A stretch of 64,000 nucleotides of DNA from the NCBI RefSeq assembly GCF_000346465.2, contig NC_034011.1:9592016-9656015 (forward strand), given 5' to 3'. This stretch comes from Prunus persica. Lineage: Eukaryota > Streptophyta > Magnoliopsida > Rosales > Rosaceae. The notes under the pieces are model-generated. The model made no database searches. It was not told where the DNA came from and saw only the letters and a program-made list of their open reading frames with translations. The position numbers and the translations under genes are program-made. Below, piece after piece: positions 44,867 to 56,500 of the stretch; position 1 is the stretch's first letter; every line of letters starts with the position of its first letter.

Positions 44867-47227
44867 ATGGTTGGAAGCAAACGCCTTAGGGGCAAAACCA
44901 CCGCGATGGCGCACTCCGGAACGGCCGAAGCCTCGCTGCCACCACGAGGTGCAGCTGCTGCCAGCGTTTTGCAGCAACCTCCCATCGCTGCCAACACGTT
45001 CCAGCAGCTTCCCAGCGAGATCCAGCAACATCCCATGGCTGCCAGCGCGCTCCAACAGCTTCCCGAAAATTTCCAGCAGCCTCCCATGGCTGCCAATGCA
45101 TTCCAACAGCTTCCCGGAGATTTCCAGCAGCCTCCCATGGCTGCCAGCGGGTTCCAGCAGCCCCTCGTGGCTGCCCATGCTGTCCAGCCACCTCCGGCAG
45201 CTACGCCACCTCTCCAAACAACTGTTATAGCAACCGGAACGCAGCAGCAGCTGTGCCATGTGGCTGCTGAAATTGCAGCGCAGCCATGCACCCCCGTGGC
45301 CTCCTCCGTCGTGCAACTGCAAGGCCTAGGTGCCGGTGCCGCCACCCATGATAGTGCCGCCATTCGTGACCACCTCAATGCCATCTCAGGCCATTCCCTA
45401 GTCTTGGAGCAAATCCATTCACTCGCTCCTTTGCAACCACACTTGACGTACGCTCCTGCATACACCTTCAGTGAAAACCTAGCCCGTGTGCAGTTGGGCT
45501 CTGCACACTTCTCTCCTCCCGATCCACGAAGTCAAGCAGACCTTAATCTAAGAGTTGACCAGCTAGCTCAGAGAATGAACGACCAAAGCGATCTAATGAG
45601 GCAGCTCATCAACCAAATAGGCTTTGCTCAAAACCTTGGCCTTGGACAACTGGGCGAGGAGAGAAGGATGGACGAACGCGCCGGCAGACGACTCGACGTC
45701 CATGCCCGCTTGGGCCCGCAGGGAAATGTACATCAAAGGCTAGGCCCCCAAGGAAGTCAGCTAAACAACCATCGCCACGAGGATCGTGAAGAAAGGCGCT
45801 CAGCTGTCAACTCACAGAGAAGCGTTCTCGAAAGGCTAGGCCCCCAGGGAGGCTAGTTGGACAACCCTCACAATGAGGACCATGAGGAAAGACGCTCCGT
45901 TACTCACTCTCGGAGAACCAATTCTCGTCGACAAGCTACAGAGAATCTTTCGCAGGCGCAGTCCACCAACACTCCAACTAGGCAGCCCATGCGAGAATGT
46001 CGACCCTCGGAGGACAATGAGGAAGTCAGTCAATATCGTGGAGGTCGCCAACGTAACCGACCAGCAATGTGCGCAGAAGACGTTGAGAAGCTCGTGAATG
46101 ACCGACTTCGAGACTTGAAGACCGGAGAAAACTTCGAGGATTCACTACGTAAGGAGATGGACCAGGTGAGCTCTACGCCTTTCACCCTCGAAATTGAGCA
46201 GGCCGCTCACCCGAAGCGATTCTCGACGCCCTCGTTCATACACTTCAAAGGGGATTCCGATCCTGAGAGCCACTTAAAACACTTCAAAAGTGTTATGATC
46301 CTCCACCAGGCTGACGACGCTCTAATGTGCAAGGTATTTACGATAACCTTGCGAGGAGCAGCCCAAGACTGGTTCCACACCCTACCATCCAGGTCGATCA
46401 GCAGCTTCAAGGAGCTAGCTTACGTCTTCACTAAAGAATACACCTCTTACCGGACAATCAAGAAGAACCCTGATCACCTGTACAACCTGCGCAAGAAGTC
46501 TGACGAATCCCTTCGAGATTACATCAAGAGATTCAAGGCAGAAAAGGCGAACATTGTAGGATGTGACGACCGAATCGCGTCCTCCGCTTTCAAGAAAGGT
46601 CTTCCAACTGAGCACGACTTGTACCGCGAGCTGACTATCACTCCCAGCCAGACTCTAGCAGAGGTCTACGCGACTGCGGAACGCTACGCGCTCTGGGATG
46701 ACGATCGAATCGCCGCAAAGAAGTCTACAAAGTAGGAAGATCAGCCAACTAAGCGGGCAGGCCAAAAAGGCGACGGATTCAACAATCGAAACAAAGACAA
46801 GCGCAGGTCGCACCCACAAGGGGAGGCTACGGCAGGAGAGAACTACACAAAGTTCACCATCCCCATACATCAAATCTTAGCCCAAGTGAAGAACAAACCT
46901 TGGGTAAGAAGACCACCGCCCTTGAAGGGAGATCCGGACAAGAGGGACACTAGTAAATACTGTGCCTTCCATGGGACGCACGGACACACGACAAACAACT
47001 GCTTCGCTTGGAAAGCGCATCTTGAAGAACTCGTGAGAGAAGGCCACTGCACTGAATTCGTTGCGAAGCAGGCCATCCAACGGATTGAAGATCGAGACAC
47101 CGCCAAGGAGCCGCCTCAGAAGGTCATAAGGATTAACACAATCCTAGCCGACTCCAAGGAGTCTGGGCTGACCAGCAAGGAAAAGAAGAGGAAGATCAAA
47201 CAGGCCACTGTGATCTCCCAAGTCTAG
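44867..47227 (+). pseudogene. Gypsy gag region with in-frame stops
   Basis: The ATG at 44867 has ACCATGG context and is the first in the frame. An N-terminal part holds about four copies of a 17-residue Gln/Pro/Ala unit (type QQPPMAANAFQQLPGDF, 44970-45170). A Gln-rich linker and then the Retrotrans_gag domain follow (about 46215-46680, with HPKRFSTPSFIHFKGDSD and LRGAAQDWFHTLPSRS). A zinc-knuckle-like region near 46950-47010 contains CAFHGTHGHTTNNC. TAG stops interrupt at 45854, 46733 and 47225. The reading frame is otherwise conserved. Confidence 0.88.
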
Positions 47228-50200
47228 ACCGACCTTCCACTAGCAGAAGACGATCCTGTGATCGGCTTCCAAAAGAAAGATCTGATCGGCCTCGACATGC
47301 CACATAACGACGCCCTTGTCATCAGCATTCAAATCGCTCAGGCCATGGTCGACCGAGTCCATGCAGATGAGGGCAGCGTAGCCAATATCCTACAACTGGC
47401 GGTCGTCCAACAGATGGGCTTGGAGACAAAGATCAACAAGTTAGCTAGATCGCTGACTGGCTTTAATGGTGCAACAACGGTTACCGTGGGCATGATAGAC
47501 CTCGACGTCTACTCCCCACCTGTGATCAGCCTGCAAACATTCATGGTCATTAATGAGGTCTCACCCTACAACGGCATCCTGGGCAGACCATGAATTGGCA
47601 AGATCAATGCCATCACCTCCGCCACACATCAGAAAATTCGGTACCCAATCCCTGGGGGCGGTGTCGGCCAAATCAACAGCGATCAAGCAATGGCGAGGAA
47701 ATGCTCCGCCCAAGGGCTGAAGAAAGGCAAACAAGCTCAGTTTCTCCCTGTGAGCCAGGCAGATCTGGAGGAGGTAGAGCAACCGAATCTTGCTATCTTA
47801 TAGCAATCAAAGCGTCAGGACCAAGCCGAGGAAATCCGTCCAGAGGTCTTTCCGGAAGAAGGATGGAAACCCGAGGAGGACGTCGAGTTAATACCCTTGG
47901 ACCCTGACCAGCCAGACAGGAAAGCGCGGATCGGCTCGCGCTTAAGCCCAGAAGAGAAGGTGGAGCTTACCACATTCCTCCAGAGCAACAAAGACATGTT
48001 CGCATGGTCGCCATCAGACATGCCTGGCATCGACCCAAACATCATCTGTCATCAACTCCACGTCAACCCCGCGTACAAGCCAGTGGCGCAGAAGAGACGC
48101 AACTTCGCACCTGAGCGAGTCGCTATCATCGAAACTGAGATTGACAAACTCCTAGCTGCCGGCTTCATCGAAGAGGTCTCCTACTCAGAATGGCTTGCCA
48201 ACGTTGTCTTGGTGGCAAAACAAGAAAAGGGCAAATGGAGAGTTTGCGTCGATTACACAGACCTCAACAAGGCATGCCCTAAAGACAACTTCCCATTGCC
48301 GAGAATCGACCAACTCTTGGATTCCACTTCTGGCAATCAACTGCTCAGCTTCATGGACGCCTACTCCGGCTATAACCAAATCCTGATGCACGAGGATGAC
48401 AAGGCGAAAACTTCTTTCATCATCGAGAGAGGGACCTACTGCTACAAGGTCATGCCCTTTGGGCTGAAGAACGCCGGAGCAACCTATCAAAGGCTTGTAA
48501 ATAAAATCTTCAAGGACCAGATCGGCAAAACTATGGAGGTCTACGTGGATGACATGCTGGTCAAAGCCCCAAAACGTGCAGATCACATTGGGAATCTTGC
48601 TGAGTCATTCAGCTTGCTCCCCTAGTATCGCATGAAGTTGAATCCAAGTAAATGCACGTTTGGTGTATCCTCCGGCCGATTCTTGGGATACCTAGTCACG
48701 CAACGAGGTATCGAGGCACACCCACGCCAAATCAAAGCCATTCTCGAGATGAAATCGCCCTCAACGGTGAAGGAAATACAAAGTATGACGGGCAGAGCAG
48801 CGGCCCTCAACCGATTCCTCTCGAGATCAACTGACAAGTGCAGACCATTCTTCAAAGCTTTGAAGAAAGGGCAAAGAGACAAATGGGACGAGGAGTGCGA
48901 AGTAGCTTTCCAGAGTCTGAAGACTTACCTCGCCTCACCTCCTCTGCTCTCAAAACTAGTCCCTGGTGAGGACTTGTTTGTATACCTGGCAGTGTCCAAC
49001 TCAGCTATTAGTTCAGCTCTCATCTGAGAAGAGCTGGGGGCCCAACATCCGGTATTCTACACGTCAAAAGCTCTCCTCGATGCAGAAACTCGCTACCCGA
49101 AGTTGGAGAAACTTATTTTGGCTCTTGTAATTTCTGCGAGAAAGCTGCGACCCTACTACCAAGCTCATCGAGTCATCGTCATGACCGACTTTCCTTTGAG
49201 ATCAATCCTCCACAGCCCTGATGCTTCTCAGCGACTCATGAAGTGGGCTATATAGCTAAGCCAATATGACCTCCTCTACCGGCCAAAAACTGCAATAAAA
49301 GCCCAGGCTTTAGCAGACTTCGTCGTAGAATTCACCCTGTCAGCCGAAAAAGAGAAGTTGGTCAACCAGAAGAAGGAAAGTTCAAAAGCAGACGGGACCT
49401 CCGCAGAACCTAGCCAACCCAGAGACATGTTGCAGTTGCGCGTAGACGGAGCGTCGAACCAAAAAGGAGCTGGAGTAGGGGTCGTCATCACCACTCCGGA
49501 TGGAACCCTGTTGGAGCAAGCTATTACGCTTGGCTTTTCAGCCTCAAGTAACGAGGCAGAATACGAGGCATTGCTCGCCGGCCTACGCTTGGCAAAAGAG
49601 CTCGCAATCAAAAAGCTAGCCATCTACTCAGACTCACAATTGATCACGAATCAAACCTCAAGTGAATACATGGCAAAGCACCCAAGGATGATCTTGTACC
49701 TTGACAAAGTCCAAGAGCTGTTGAAGGCATTTCCCACCTTCACCATCCAACAAGTGCCTCGGGCAGAGAACGCTCATGTAGACATACTGGCAAGCCTAGG
49801 ATCAGCGCTTGATACCCAGTTCAGGCGCTCCATCTCGGTCGAACACCTTGACCGACCAAGCATTGAAGAAATAGAGCTAATCGATACCATGCAGATTGAC
49901 GAGGACCCCAGTTGGCAAGACCCCATCATCGACTATTTGACGAATGGAAACCTGCCAACGGACAAGTCCGAAGCTAGAAAGGTCCAGCAGAAAGCCGCGA
50001 GATACTACATGCACGGCAACAAGCTCATCCGCAGATCGTACTCCGGCCCTCATCTCACCTGCATAAAGTACCCTCAGACGCTTGAGGTTCTCTGCAAAAT
50101 TCACGACGGCGAGTGTGGCAACCACTCTGGAAGCAGGTCGCTCGCCCAGAAAGCTCTAAACATAGGCTACTTCTGGCCTACCATGCGTCACGACTCCTCT

Positions 50201-50575
50201 GAATATGTTAAGAAGTGTGATCACTGTCAGCGATACAAGCCGATCCCTAATTTGCCTGCCGAAGTCTATCATCCGCAAAACAGTCCATGGCCGTTTATGC
50301 AATGGGCCATCGACCTAGTGGGTCCCTTGCCACCAGCGCCCGCCAAGAAAGAAATGATGATCGTCGCCACCGACTACTTTACTAAATGGATCGAGGCCGA
50401 AGCTCTATCCTTTACTAAAGAAGCCGATGTGGAGCGATTCATCTGGAAAAACATCATCTGCCGGTTTGGCTGCCCACAAAACACAACATTTGCCCATAAG
50501 CAGCGTCCTTCGGGAGACGCAGGGTACGCCAGGAATTTCCTAACGGAGATATCCAAGTTCCTATCCGTTTCCTAA
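47228..50575 (+). pseudogene. Gypsy pol region with in-frame stops and truncated integrase
   Basis: In the same frame as gag. A protease-like region lies at about 47258-47593. Reverse transcriptase runs at about 48050-48625 with LNKACPKDNFPLPRID and the YVDD catalytic motif. The first RNase H occupies about 48870-49340. A second, archaeal-type RNase H spans about 49430-49800 (LRVDGASNQKGAGVGV). Integrase has the HHCC zinc finger (about 50090-50240, ending CDHCQRYK) and the first catalytic-core part with AIDLVGPLP. Stops occur at 47591, near 47801, 48623, 49025 and 49253. The core is cut off at about 50486, where coding sequence joins the 3' repeats, so the rest of the catalytic core and the C-terminal domain are missing. 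Confidence 0.9.
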
Positions 50576-51149
50576 GGGAGGCAGGATGGTCACACATTTG
50601 CCCATAAGCAGCGTCCTTCGGGAGACGCAGGGTACGCCAGGAATTTCCTAAGGGAGATATCCATGTTCCTATCCGTTTCCTAAGGGAGGCAGGATAGTCA
50701 CACAGTTGCCCATAAGGAGCGTCCTAAGGGAGACGCAGGGTGACGACAAAACGCGTCCGTTTGGAGACGTAGCCCGCTAAAAAAGCATCCTAAGGGAGAC
50801 GCAGGGTGCGCCAGGAGTTTCTTAAAAGGGGGTCGCCATGCTTCCTGCGGGAAATATCCAGGTTCCTATCCGTTTCCTAAGAGAGGCAGGATAGTCACAC
50901 AGTTGTCCATAAAGAGCGTCCTAAGGGAGACGCAGGGTGACGACAAAACGCGTCCGTTTGGAGACGTAGCCCGCTAAAAAGCATCCTAAGGGAGACGCAC
51001 GGTGCGCCAGGAATTTCTTAAAAGGGGGTCTCCATGCTTCCTGCGGGAAATATCCAGGTTCCTATCCGTTTCCTAAGGGAGGCAGGATAATCATGTAGTT
51101 GCCCATAAGTAGCGTCCTACGGGAGACGCAGGGCGACGATCAAGGCATT
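50486..51149 (+). repeat. 3' tandem repeats of the gypsy element, first family
   Basis: About five units of roughly 110 or 195 bases contain TTGCCCATAAGCAGCG and TATCCGTTTCCTAAGGGAGG. Each carries small hairpins of the type GCGTC-loop-GACGC with loops CTTCGGGA or CTAAGGGA. Non-coding repeats at this position are known from Tat-lineage elements. Confidence 0.88.
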
Positions 51150-51690
51150 CTACGAGATGTGCAGAACACACCCGGAGTCCCTCAAGGGGGACCCTGGTGC
51201 TCGCCAACTTCCTAATGGAAATCATTCTACGAGATGTGCAGAACACACCCGGAGTCCCTCAAGGGGGACCCTGGTGCTTGCCAACTCCCTAAGGGGAATC
51301 ATCCTACGGGATGTGCAGAACACACCCGGAATCTCTCAAGGGGGACCCTAGTGCTTGCCAACTTCCTAAGGGGAATCATCCTACGAGATGTGCAGAACAC
51401 ACCCGGAGTCTCTCATGGGGGACCTTGGTGCTTGCCAACTTCCTAAGGGGAATCATCTTACGAGATGTGCAGAACACACTCGGAGTCTCTCAAGGGGGAT
51501 CCTGGTACTCGCCAACTTCCTAAGGGAAATCATCCTAGAGATGTGTAGAACACACCCGGAGTCTCTCAAGGGGGATCCTGGTGCTCGCCAACTTCCTAAG
51601 GGGAATCATCCTACGGGATATGCAGCGCATGCCCGGAGTCCTTCAAGGGGGACCCTGGTACTCGCAAACCTCTAAAGGAGGACGTGCAAT
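51150..51690 (+). repeat. 3' tandem repeats of the gypsy element, 77-base family
   Basis: Seven copies. GAGATGTGCAGAACACACC recurs at intervals of 77 (51157, 51234, 51311, 51388, 51465, then 76 apart). Each copy has a GTCCC/GGGAC-type hairpin. The overlapping frames here are artefacts of a period that is not a multiple of three. Confidence 0.93.
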
Positions 51691-51849
51691 CAAAACATAG
51701 GCTGGTTACTCAAGCAGTTCACAAGTCAAACACCTCCTCTACGCAGGAGCCCAAGTCCACGAAGGAAGCCCAGTTACAGCTGGACAGCCCAACGGATAAT
51801 TTACATCTCCTACATGCCACCACGCGCCATGCAGAAGCTGGGGGGCATT

Positions 51850-52546
51850 TGTGGGAACCTAATTAAATCAAACCCTAGGTCAAATAATTCCTACCATTTG
51901 GGGATTATTTGACCAAATTGGGAGTCAATCAACCTAATTAGGAGTTACTCAATTTAATTGGGAATTATCCAATTAAATTGAACGTTACCTAATTAGGTTG
52001 AGATTTGATTTGGTTAATTACCACGATCCCCAATTAAATGAGAAGTTACCTAATTGAATCGGGATTTGATTTGATACCTACCACAATTAGGGATTTGATT
52101 TACCCTAATAAATCAAATCCCTAATTAATCAAATCAATCCCAAAAAGGGGAGGAATAATTCCCTTCCATCTACGGAATTATTCCTCAGAAACCCTAGCCT
52201 CCGAGACTACTATAAAAGCATAGCCATACACAAGGGTTAAGGTACGCCTAAAATCTTACTAAAATCTCTGTAGAAAATTCCTCTCAAACCCTAGCTACCT
52301 CCTCTCTTTCTCTCTTTTACATAAGGCTCCGGCCGCTCGATTTATATTATAAACACATCCCGTACCCTATTTTAGCTATCGTTTCTCTAAAGATCGATTG
52401 AACTGACTTAGGCATCGGAGGGCCTTTGGCCAACACCCCCCCGGGTGTGGTCTTTTACTCCGATCTGTTTTGCAGGGAGAAAGAGAGGCGGAGAAGACGA
52501 AGGAATCTTGGGCGAATATTCTCCCGCGAGATTATTTGCACAAACA
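51850..52546 (+). repeat. 3' LTR of the gypsy element
   Basis: 697 bases, preceded by a purine tract CTGGGGGG at 51838-51845, followed by GATAA. Confidence 0.95.
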
Positions 52547-52551
52547 GATAA

Positions 52552-53142
52552 GTCCATGTGTTAATATATTAATTTAAAAAAGAAAAAAGAAAAAAAAAAG
52601 AAGGTAAGTAGAATAAAGCTACAGCGGGCTGGATTTAGAAAAGGCATGAAAGATATTAATTCTTCTTGCCTTAAGTTTATTACAATAAGGTAAAGAAAAA
52701 AAAAAACAGAAACCTGGGTTTTTTTTACCTTCAAAACACTCCAAGTGAAACGACGTCGTTTCATTTTCCCTGCAATCGAAACGACGTCGTTTCATAACAA
52801 TAACCTTAAAAACGAACAGCCGTCATCCTCGCAGTGTTGCAGCCAATTTGCAGACTCGCAAAATTTCTTCCGGTTCAGAAGTGTCCAGATCGGGCTCGCC
52901 TCGCTCCGCCTGGCCACGTCTTGCAACGCCTCCTTACGCCTTCCCCGAGCTAAACAGCCGACCGCCTCGGGCAATTTTCTGCCGCCCCCCTCCGACGCAT
53001 GCCTTTAAAAACACTGGTTCGGATAACACTCTTATATATTATTTGGTTGTTTACTGATAAGAAAGGAATATATGGTAACACATTCCGTCTTGGCATCGGG
53101 CAGGCTTGGGTTTCTCTTGGGGAGTCATTATCTATGATGTAA
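52552..53142. other. Upstream region of the PPR gene
   Basis: No separate gene is recognised. It holds an A/T-rich left part next to the gypsy element, a doubled palindromic motif (52748-52792) and GC-richer sequence that may be 5' untranslated. Frames at 52745-53057 lack family resemblance. Confidence 0.5.
52748..52792 (+). promoter_or_regulatory. Two copies of the palindrome AAACGACGTCGTTT
   Basis: Perfect 14-base palindromes at 52748-52761 and 52779-52792, 31 bases apart and about 350-400 bases before the PPR start. The first extends to the 18-base palindrome TGAAACGACGTCGTTTCA. The ACGT core suits bZIP-type factors, and I recall this motif being enriched near plant transcription starts, so promoter function is an inference. 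Confidence 0.6.
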
Positions 53143-54516
53143 ATGATGTTTCGTGGATTATCAACTAAGCTGTTGAACATATGCATAGCTTCATTTTGTA
53201 AAGTCCGGCTACTGGAGAAAGCAGAAGCCATTATAATTGACGGCGAAAGATTAGGGGTGATTCCAGATGTGGTAACTTACAATACTTTGGTCAGTGCATA
53301 TTATCGGTATGTTAGCTTAGATGCAGCTTATTCTGTTATTCATAGAATGAAAGAAGCTGGGATAAGTCCAGATGTCGTTACTTACAATTCTTTGATAGCT
53401 GGGTCGACCAGGGATTGTTTATTATCACAATCCCTGGATTTGTTTGAGGAAATGCTACAAGCAGGTATACATCCTGATGTATGGAGTTACAATATTCTGA
53501 TGAATTGTTTCTTTAAATTGGGAAAACCCGATGAAGCCAACAGAGTATTTCAGGATATTTTACTTAGCAATCTCGCTTCTCACCCAGCTACCTTTAACAT
53601 AATGATTAATGGCCTTTGTAAAAATGAATACATCGATAATGCCCTTATGTTATTTAGAAATTTGCAACGTCATGGTTTTGTTCCCCAATTAGTGACATAC
53701 AATATTCTTATCAATGGGCTATGCAAGGCACGCAGATTGCGGCAAGCAAGGACAATGCTAAGGGAACTTGGGGAATCAGATCTTGAGCCAAATGCCATAA
53801 CCTACACTACAGTTATGAAATGCTGCTTTAGGTCTAAGCAGTATGACAAAGGGCTTGATATTATGTCGGAGATGAAGAGTAAAGGGTATACTTTTGATAG
53901 TTTTGCATACTGCACAGTCGTTGCTGCTTTAGTTAAGACTGGGAGGATAGAAGAGGCAAATGCTTGCATGGAACAGGTAATGAGTAATGGCATTGAACTT
54001 GATTTAGCAGCTTATAACACCTTACTTAATATGTATTGTAGAGAAGGTAAGTTTGAAGCTGCCTATAAGTTGTTGGATGAAATAGAGAAGGGAGGTCTGC
54101 TGTGTGACAAGTATACCCACACAATTATAATTGATGGCTTATGTAAAGCTGGTAATATTACTGGGGCTCAACACCATTTACATTATATGAAAATGATGGG
54201 CTTCCATGAAAACTTGGTTGCCCTCAACTGCATGATTGATGGGTTGTGTAAAGCTGGTCATATTGATCGTGCAATGGAATTGTACAAATCAATGGAGACT
54301 AAAGACTCTGTTACCTACACCTCCTTGGTGCACAATCTTTGCAGGGCTGGAAGGTTCCGTTGTGCATCCAAGCTTATGATGAAATGTTTAAAAGATGGCA
54401 AGAAAATACTCAGGGCTACCAAACGAGCTGTCGTTGCTGGTCTTCGTAGTTCAGGGTATACAGATGAAGCAAAGAAACTTCAGTGGAAAATTCAAGTGGC
54501 TCGAATATTACGTTAG
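53143..54516 (+). CDS. P-class pentatricopeptide repeat protein, At5g46680-like
   Basis: Intronless, 457 residues, built almost entirely of 35-residue P-type PPR motifs (about twelve), with repeated signatures such as PDVVTYNTLVSAYYR, FNIMINGLCK and VTYNILINGLCKARR. P-class PPR proteins bind organellar RNA, one base per repeat, to stabilise, cleave or help translate transcripts. The start MMFRGLSTKLLNI and the whole order of motifs resemble the Arabidopsis protein At5g46680 as I remember it, including its short N-terminus, which supports the ATG at 53143. No E, DYW or other C-terminal domain is present. Intronless structure is normal for PPR genes. A clear mitochondrial or plastid targeting signal is not obvious, so location is uncertain. 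Confidence 0.93.
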   Translation: MMFRGLSTKLLNICIASFCKVRLLEKAEAIIIDGERLGVIPDVVTYNTLVSAYYRYVSLDAAYSVIHRMKEAGISPDVVTYNSLIAGSTRDCLLSQSLDLFEEMLQAGIHPDVWSYNILMNCFFKLGKPDEANRVFQDILLSNLASHPATFNIMINGLCKNEYIDNALMLFRNLQRHGFVPQLVTYNILINGLCKARRLRQARTMLRELGESDLEPNAITYTTVMKCCFRSKQYDKGLDIMSEMKSKGYTFDSFAYCTVVAALVKTGRIEEANACMEQVMSNGIELDLAAYNTLLNMYCREGKFEAAYKLLDEIEKGGLLCDKYTHTIIIDGLCKAGNITGAQHHLHYMKMMGFHENLVALNCMIDGLCKAGHIDRAMELYKSMETKDSVTYTSLVHNLCRAGRFRCASKLMMKCLKDGKKILRATKRAVVAGLRSSGYTDEAKKLQWKIQVARILR

Positions 54517-56114
54517 AAACCAGCTATGCTTTTGCTACTGAATAGTTAAACAATTGCCCTATTTAGATTGGCATTTTGGACGGCACCATGCGAAAGCCCC
54601 CGCTTTGGTCATATTCTGTAAACATCATTTGTTTAGGGCTGGTAACTTGCTCTACGAAGCACAGAATAGTAATAGTGAAGAGTAATGGTGAATCTGAATT
54701 GGGGGTGAGTAACTACCCTGCAACTGCCTTGCATTGCTAATCTGACAGTGGTTCTGTCGGTGTCTACGAAGGAAAGACACTACTCCAATAAACAAATAGT
54801 TGCTATGTTCATGAATGACTGGCCAAGTCCAGAAACATTTCTCGAAGTCAGTTGTCAGTCACGCTGGTTTCTTCATTTCATGGGTTCACTGTGAGTTTCT
54901 GTTCTTATTCCAACTGGTTTAATAATTTCCCTTATTTTTTGTGATAGTTTCGATAGATTTCCTTCGACTTTTGAAATGAACTATGCTCTTCGGAAGTTAC
55001 TGAAAGACCACCTGCACTACGTTTTTTCTTCTTTTTTCATATTTTGGAAACACATTTTGAAATCTGTGTTATTTTTGGCAGTGTAACTGGTTAGCAGTAT
55101 TGGGAGCAGTTTGGATAGAACTCAGGATAACTACTCCTGAAAGGTAAACTTCTTGTGTATTGCAGCCTGCTTTTCATGTGAGTAACTTTTGACATGAAAT
55201 TTTGATAAATTGATATCTTAAAGACATCTCATGGTTACACGAGAGAGAAATACAATAGCTATGATTCCCAAACAGGGAAAAAACGATGGTTAACTATACT
55301 TCCTAAAATGGTATGGATTGCAAACTGTTGCGCGTCGTTTTAATAAGAAAACAATTCTGAGGAAATCCTTGATTCTCTTCGTACTTATTTTTCTGTTTCT
55401 CAACTTTTTACTCGGATGATGTTTTGACAATTCCTCTGGGGCAAGATTTGAGAGATAGTATTTTCAAATAATAAAGCGAAAGCATTTTACCAACAAATGT
55501 TCATTGGTTACTTTACTTATATTTGTTTTCCTACATGTTTCATCTGTACCAGACTATCTTTTGTCAACTTCTTAAATTGTGCTGACAGAGAAATAATAAT
55601 TCCAAATATTTGATTTTGTTCTTGTCATTTTAAAGACATTTTATGTTTTCAGTGGTGGTATTCTTATTGGTTGAATCATTAAGCTCCGATTTGTAATAAG
55701 AACATATGGAATTTCAATGTCTGTATATGGTTTGTGATTGGCTAAATTTTTCAATCTCCTTTAGATAACATAAAACTAAGCTGTCATATGCATGACTTTT
55801 TATTAATACTTCATTCAATGTAGGAGAAAGAGAAAAGAAACTAGAGATGGGGTTTCTCAGAACGAGTTTGATGTGAGGCTGCAACCATTTTCTCCACTGT
55901 GACACCAGCATTGCATATGTTGGCAATAGCTCGTGTGTATTTCCTTCCATATGTTGGTAACTGCTATGATGGCAGTGTTTCGGGTGGTGTGGATGGAGAG
56001 GAACAAGAGAATTTTTTGATGATGCTAAGGGTGATGAGATTGACCAGCTTTGGGATCGGATTCGTTTCTGGGCGTCATTGTGGGCATCAACTTCTTCAGA
56101 ATTTAAGGATATCA
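54517..56114. other. Region downstream of the PPR gene, no gene
   Basis: AT-rich, probably 3' untranslated sequence followed by intergenic DNA. Only the short protein-like stretch at 56015-56113 stands out. Confidence 0.5.
56015..56113 (+). pseudogene. Short protein-like stretch, possibly LINE-derived
   Basis: 33 open codons including DEIDQLWDRIRFWASLWAS and SEFKDI, cut by the gap at 56115. The Trp-rich pattern reminds me of the C-terminal region of plant LINE reverse-transcriptase proteins, but this is a weak resemblance. Confidence 0.3.
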
Positions 56115-56214
56115 NNNNNNNNNNNNNNNNNNNNNNNNNNNNNNNNNNNNNNNNNNNNNNNNNNNNNNNNNNNNNNNNNNNNNNNNNNNNNNNNNNNNNN
56201 NNNNNNNNNNNNNN
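56115..56214. other. Assembly gap (100 N)
   Basis: 100 N, followed by sequence of doubtful quality. Confidence 0.99.
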
Positions 56215-56500
56215 AAAAACTTTTCTTTTCTTTTTTGTTTTCCACCCACCCTCCCGGCACAAAAAAAAAAAAGAAAGAGGGGGGGGGGGTCCCTAACACA
56301 ACACCGCGGCGGGTTTTATTTTAAATTCTCCCGGGGGGTGGGGAAAAAAAAAAGAAATTCTCCGTAAAAAAAAAATTTCGGGGGGGGGGGGGGGGGGGGA
56401 GGGGGGAGAGGGGTGATATATGGGAGAGAATAAGGGGGGTTTAAGTTGCAAAGGGAACACGGATGGAACAGACGTGAAAAAAAAAAAAAACATTTTGAGT
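56215..56500. other. Homopolymer-rich, probably low-quality sequence
   Basis: Runs of A, C, T and especially G (about 19 G with one A near 56380-56400) directly after a gap look like unreliable contig-end bases rather than biology. Nothing else can be supported here. Confidence 0.6.

Larger units (their letters stand above)
44074..52546 (+). mobile_element. Ty3/gypsy retrotransposon, Tat type, defective
   Basis: LTRs 44074-44769 and 51850-52546 begin TGTGGGAACC, end CACAAACA and are flanked by GATAA (44069-44073 and 52547-52551). Gag, protease, reverse transcriptase, RNase H, an extra RNase H and part of integrase occur in that order in one frame. The extra RNase H before integrase is characteristic of the Tat lineage. 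The frame has eight premature stops but I saw no frameshift, and integrase is cut short at about 50486. A 1.2-kb tandem-repeat region fills the space to the 3' LTR. The LTRs differ by only about three substitutions and one base of length, so the copy is young and must have been moved by proteins from another copy. Confidence 0.95.

Noticed and set aside
44678..45465. Long minus-strand frames opposite gag
   Set aside because: They arise from the repetitive Gln/Pro/Ala coding sequence. The plus-strand frame continues into recognisable gag and pol.
51157..51675. Series of frames starting MCRTHPESLKGD
   Set aside because: They restart every 77 bases, equal to the repeat period, which is not a multiple of three. 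They are repeat artefacts.
51150..51690. CRISPR-like regular repeat array
   Set aside because: The repeats are contiguous 77-base tandem units without unique spacers, in a plant retrotransposon.
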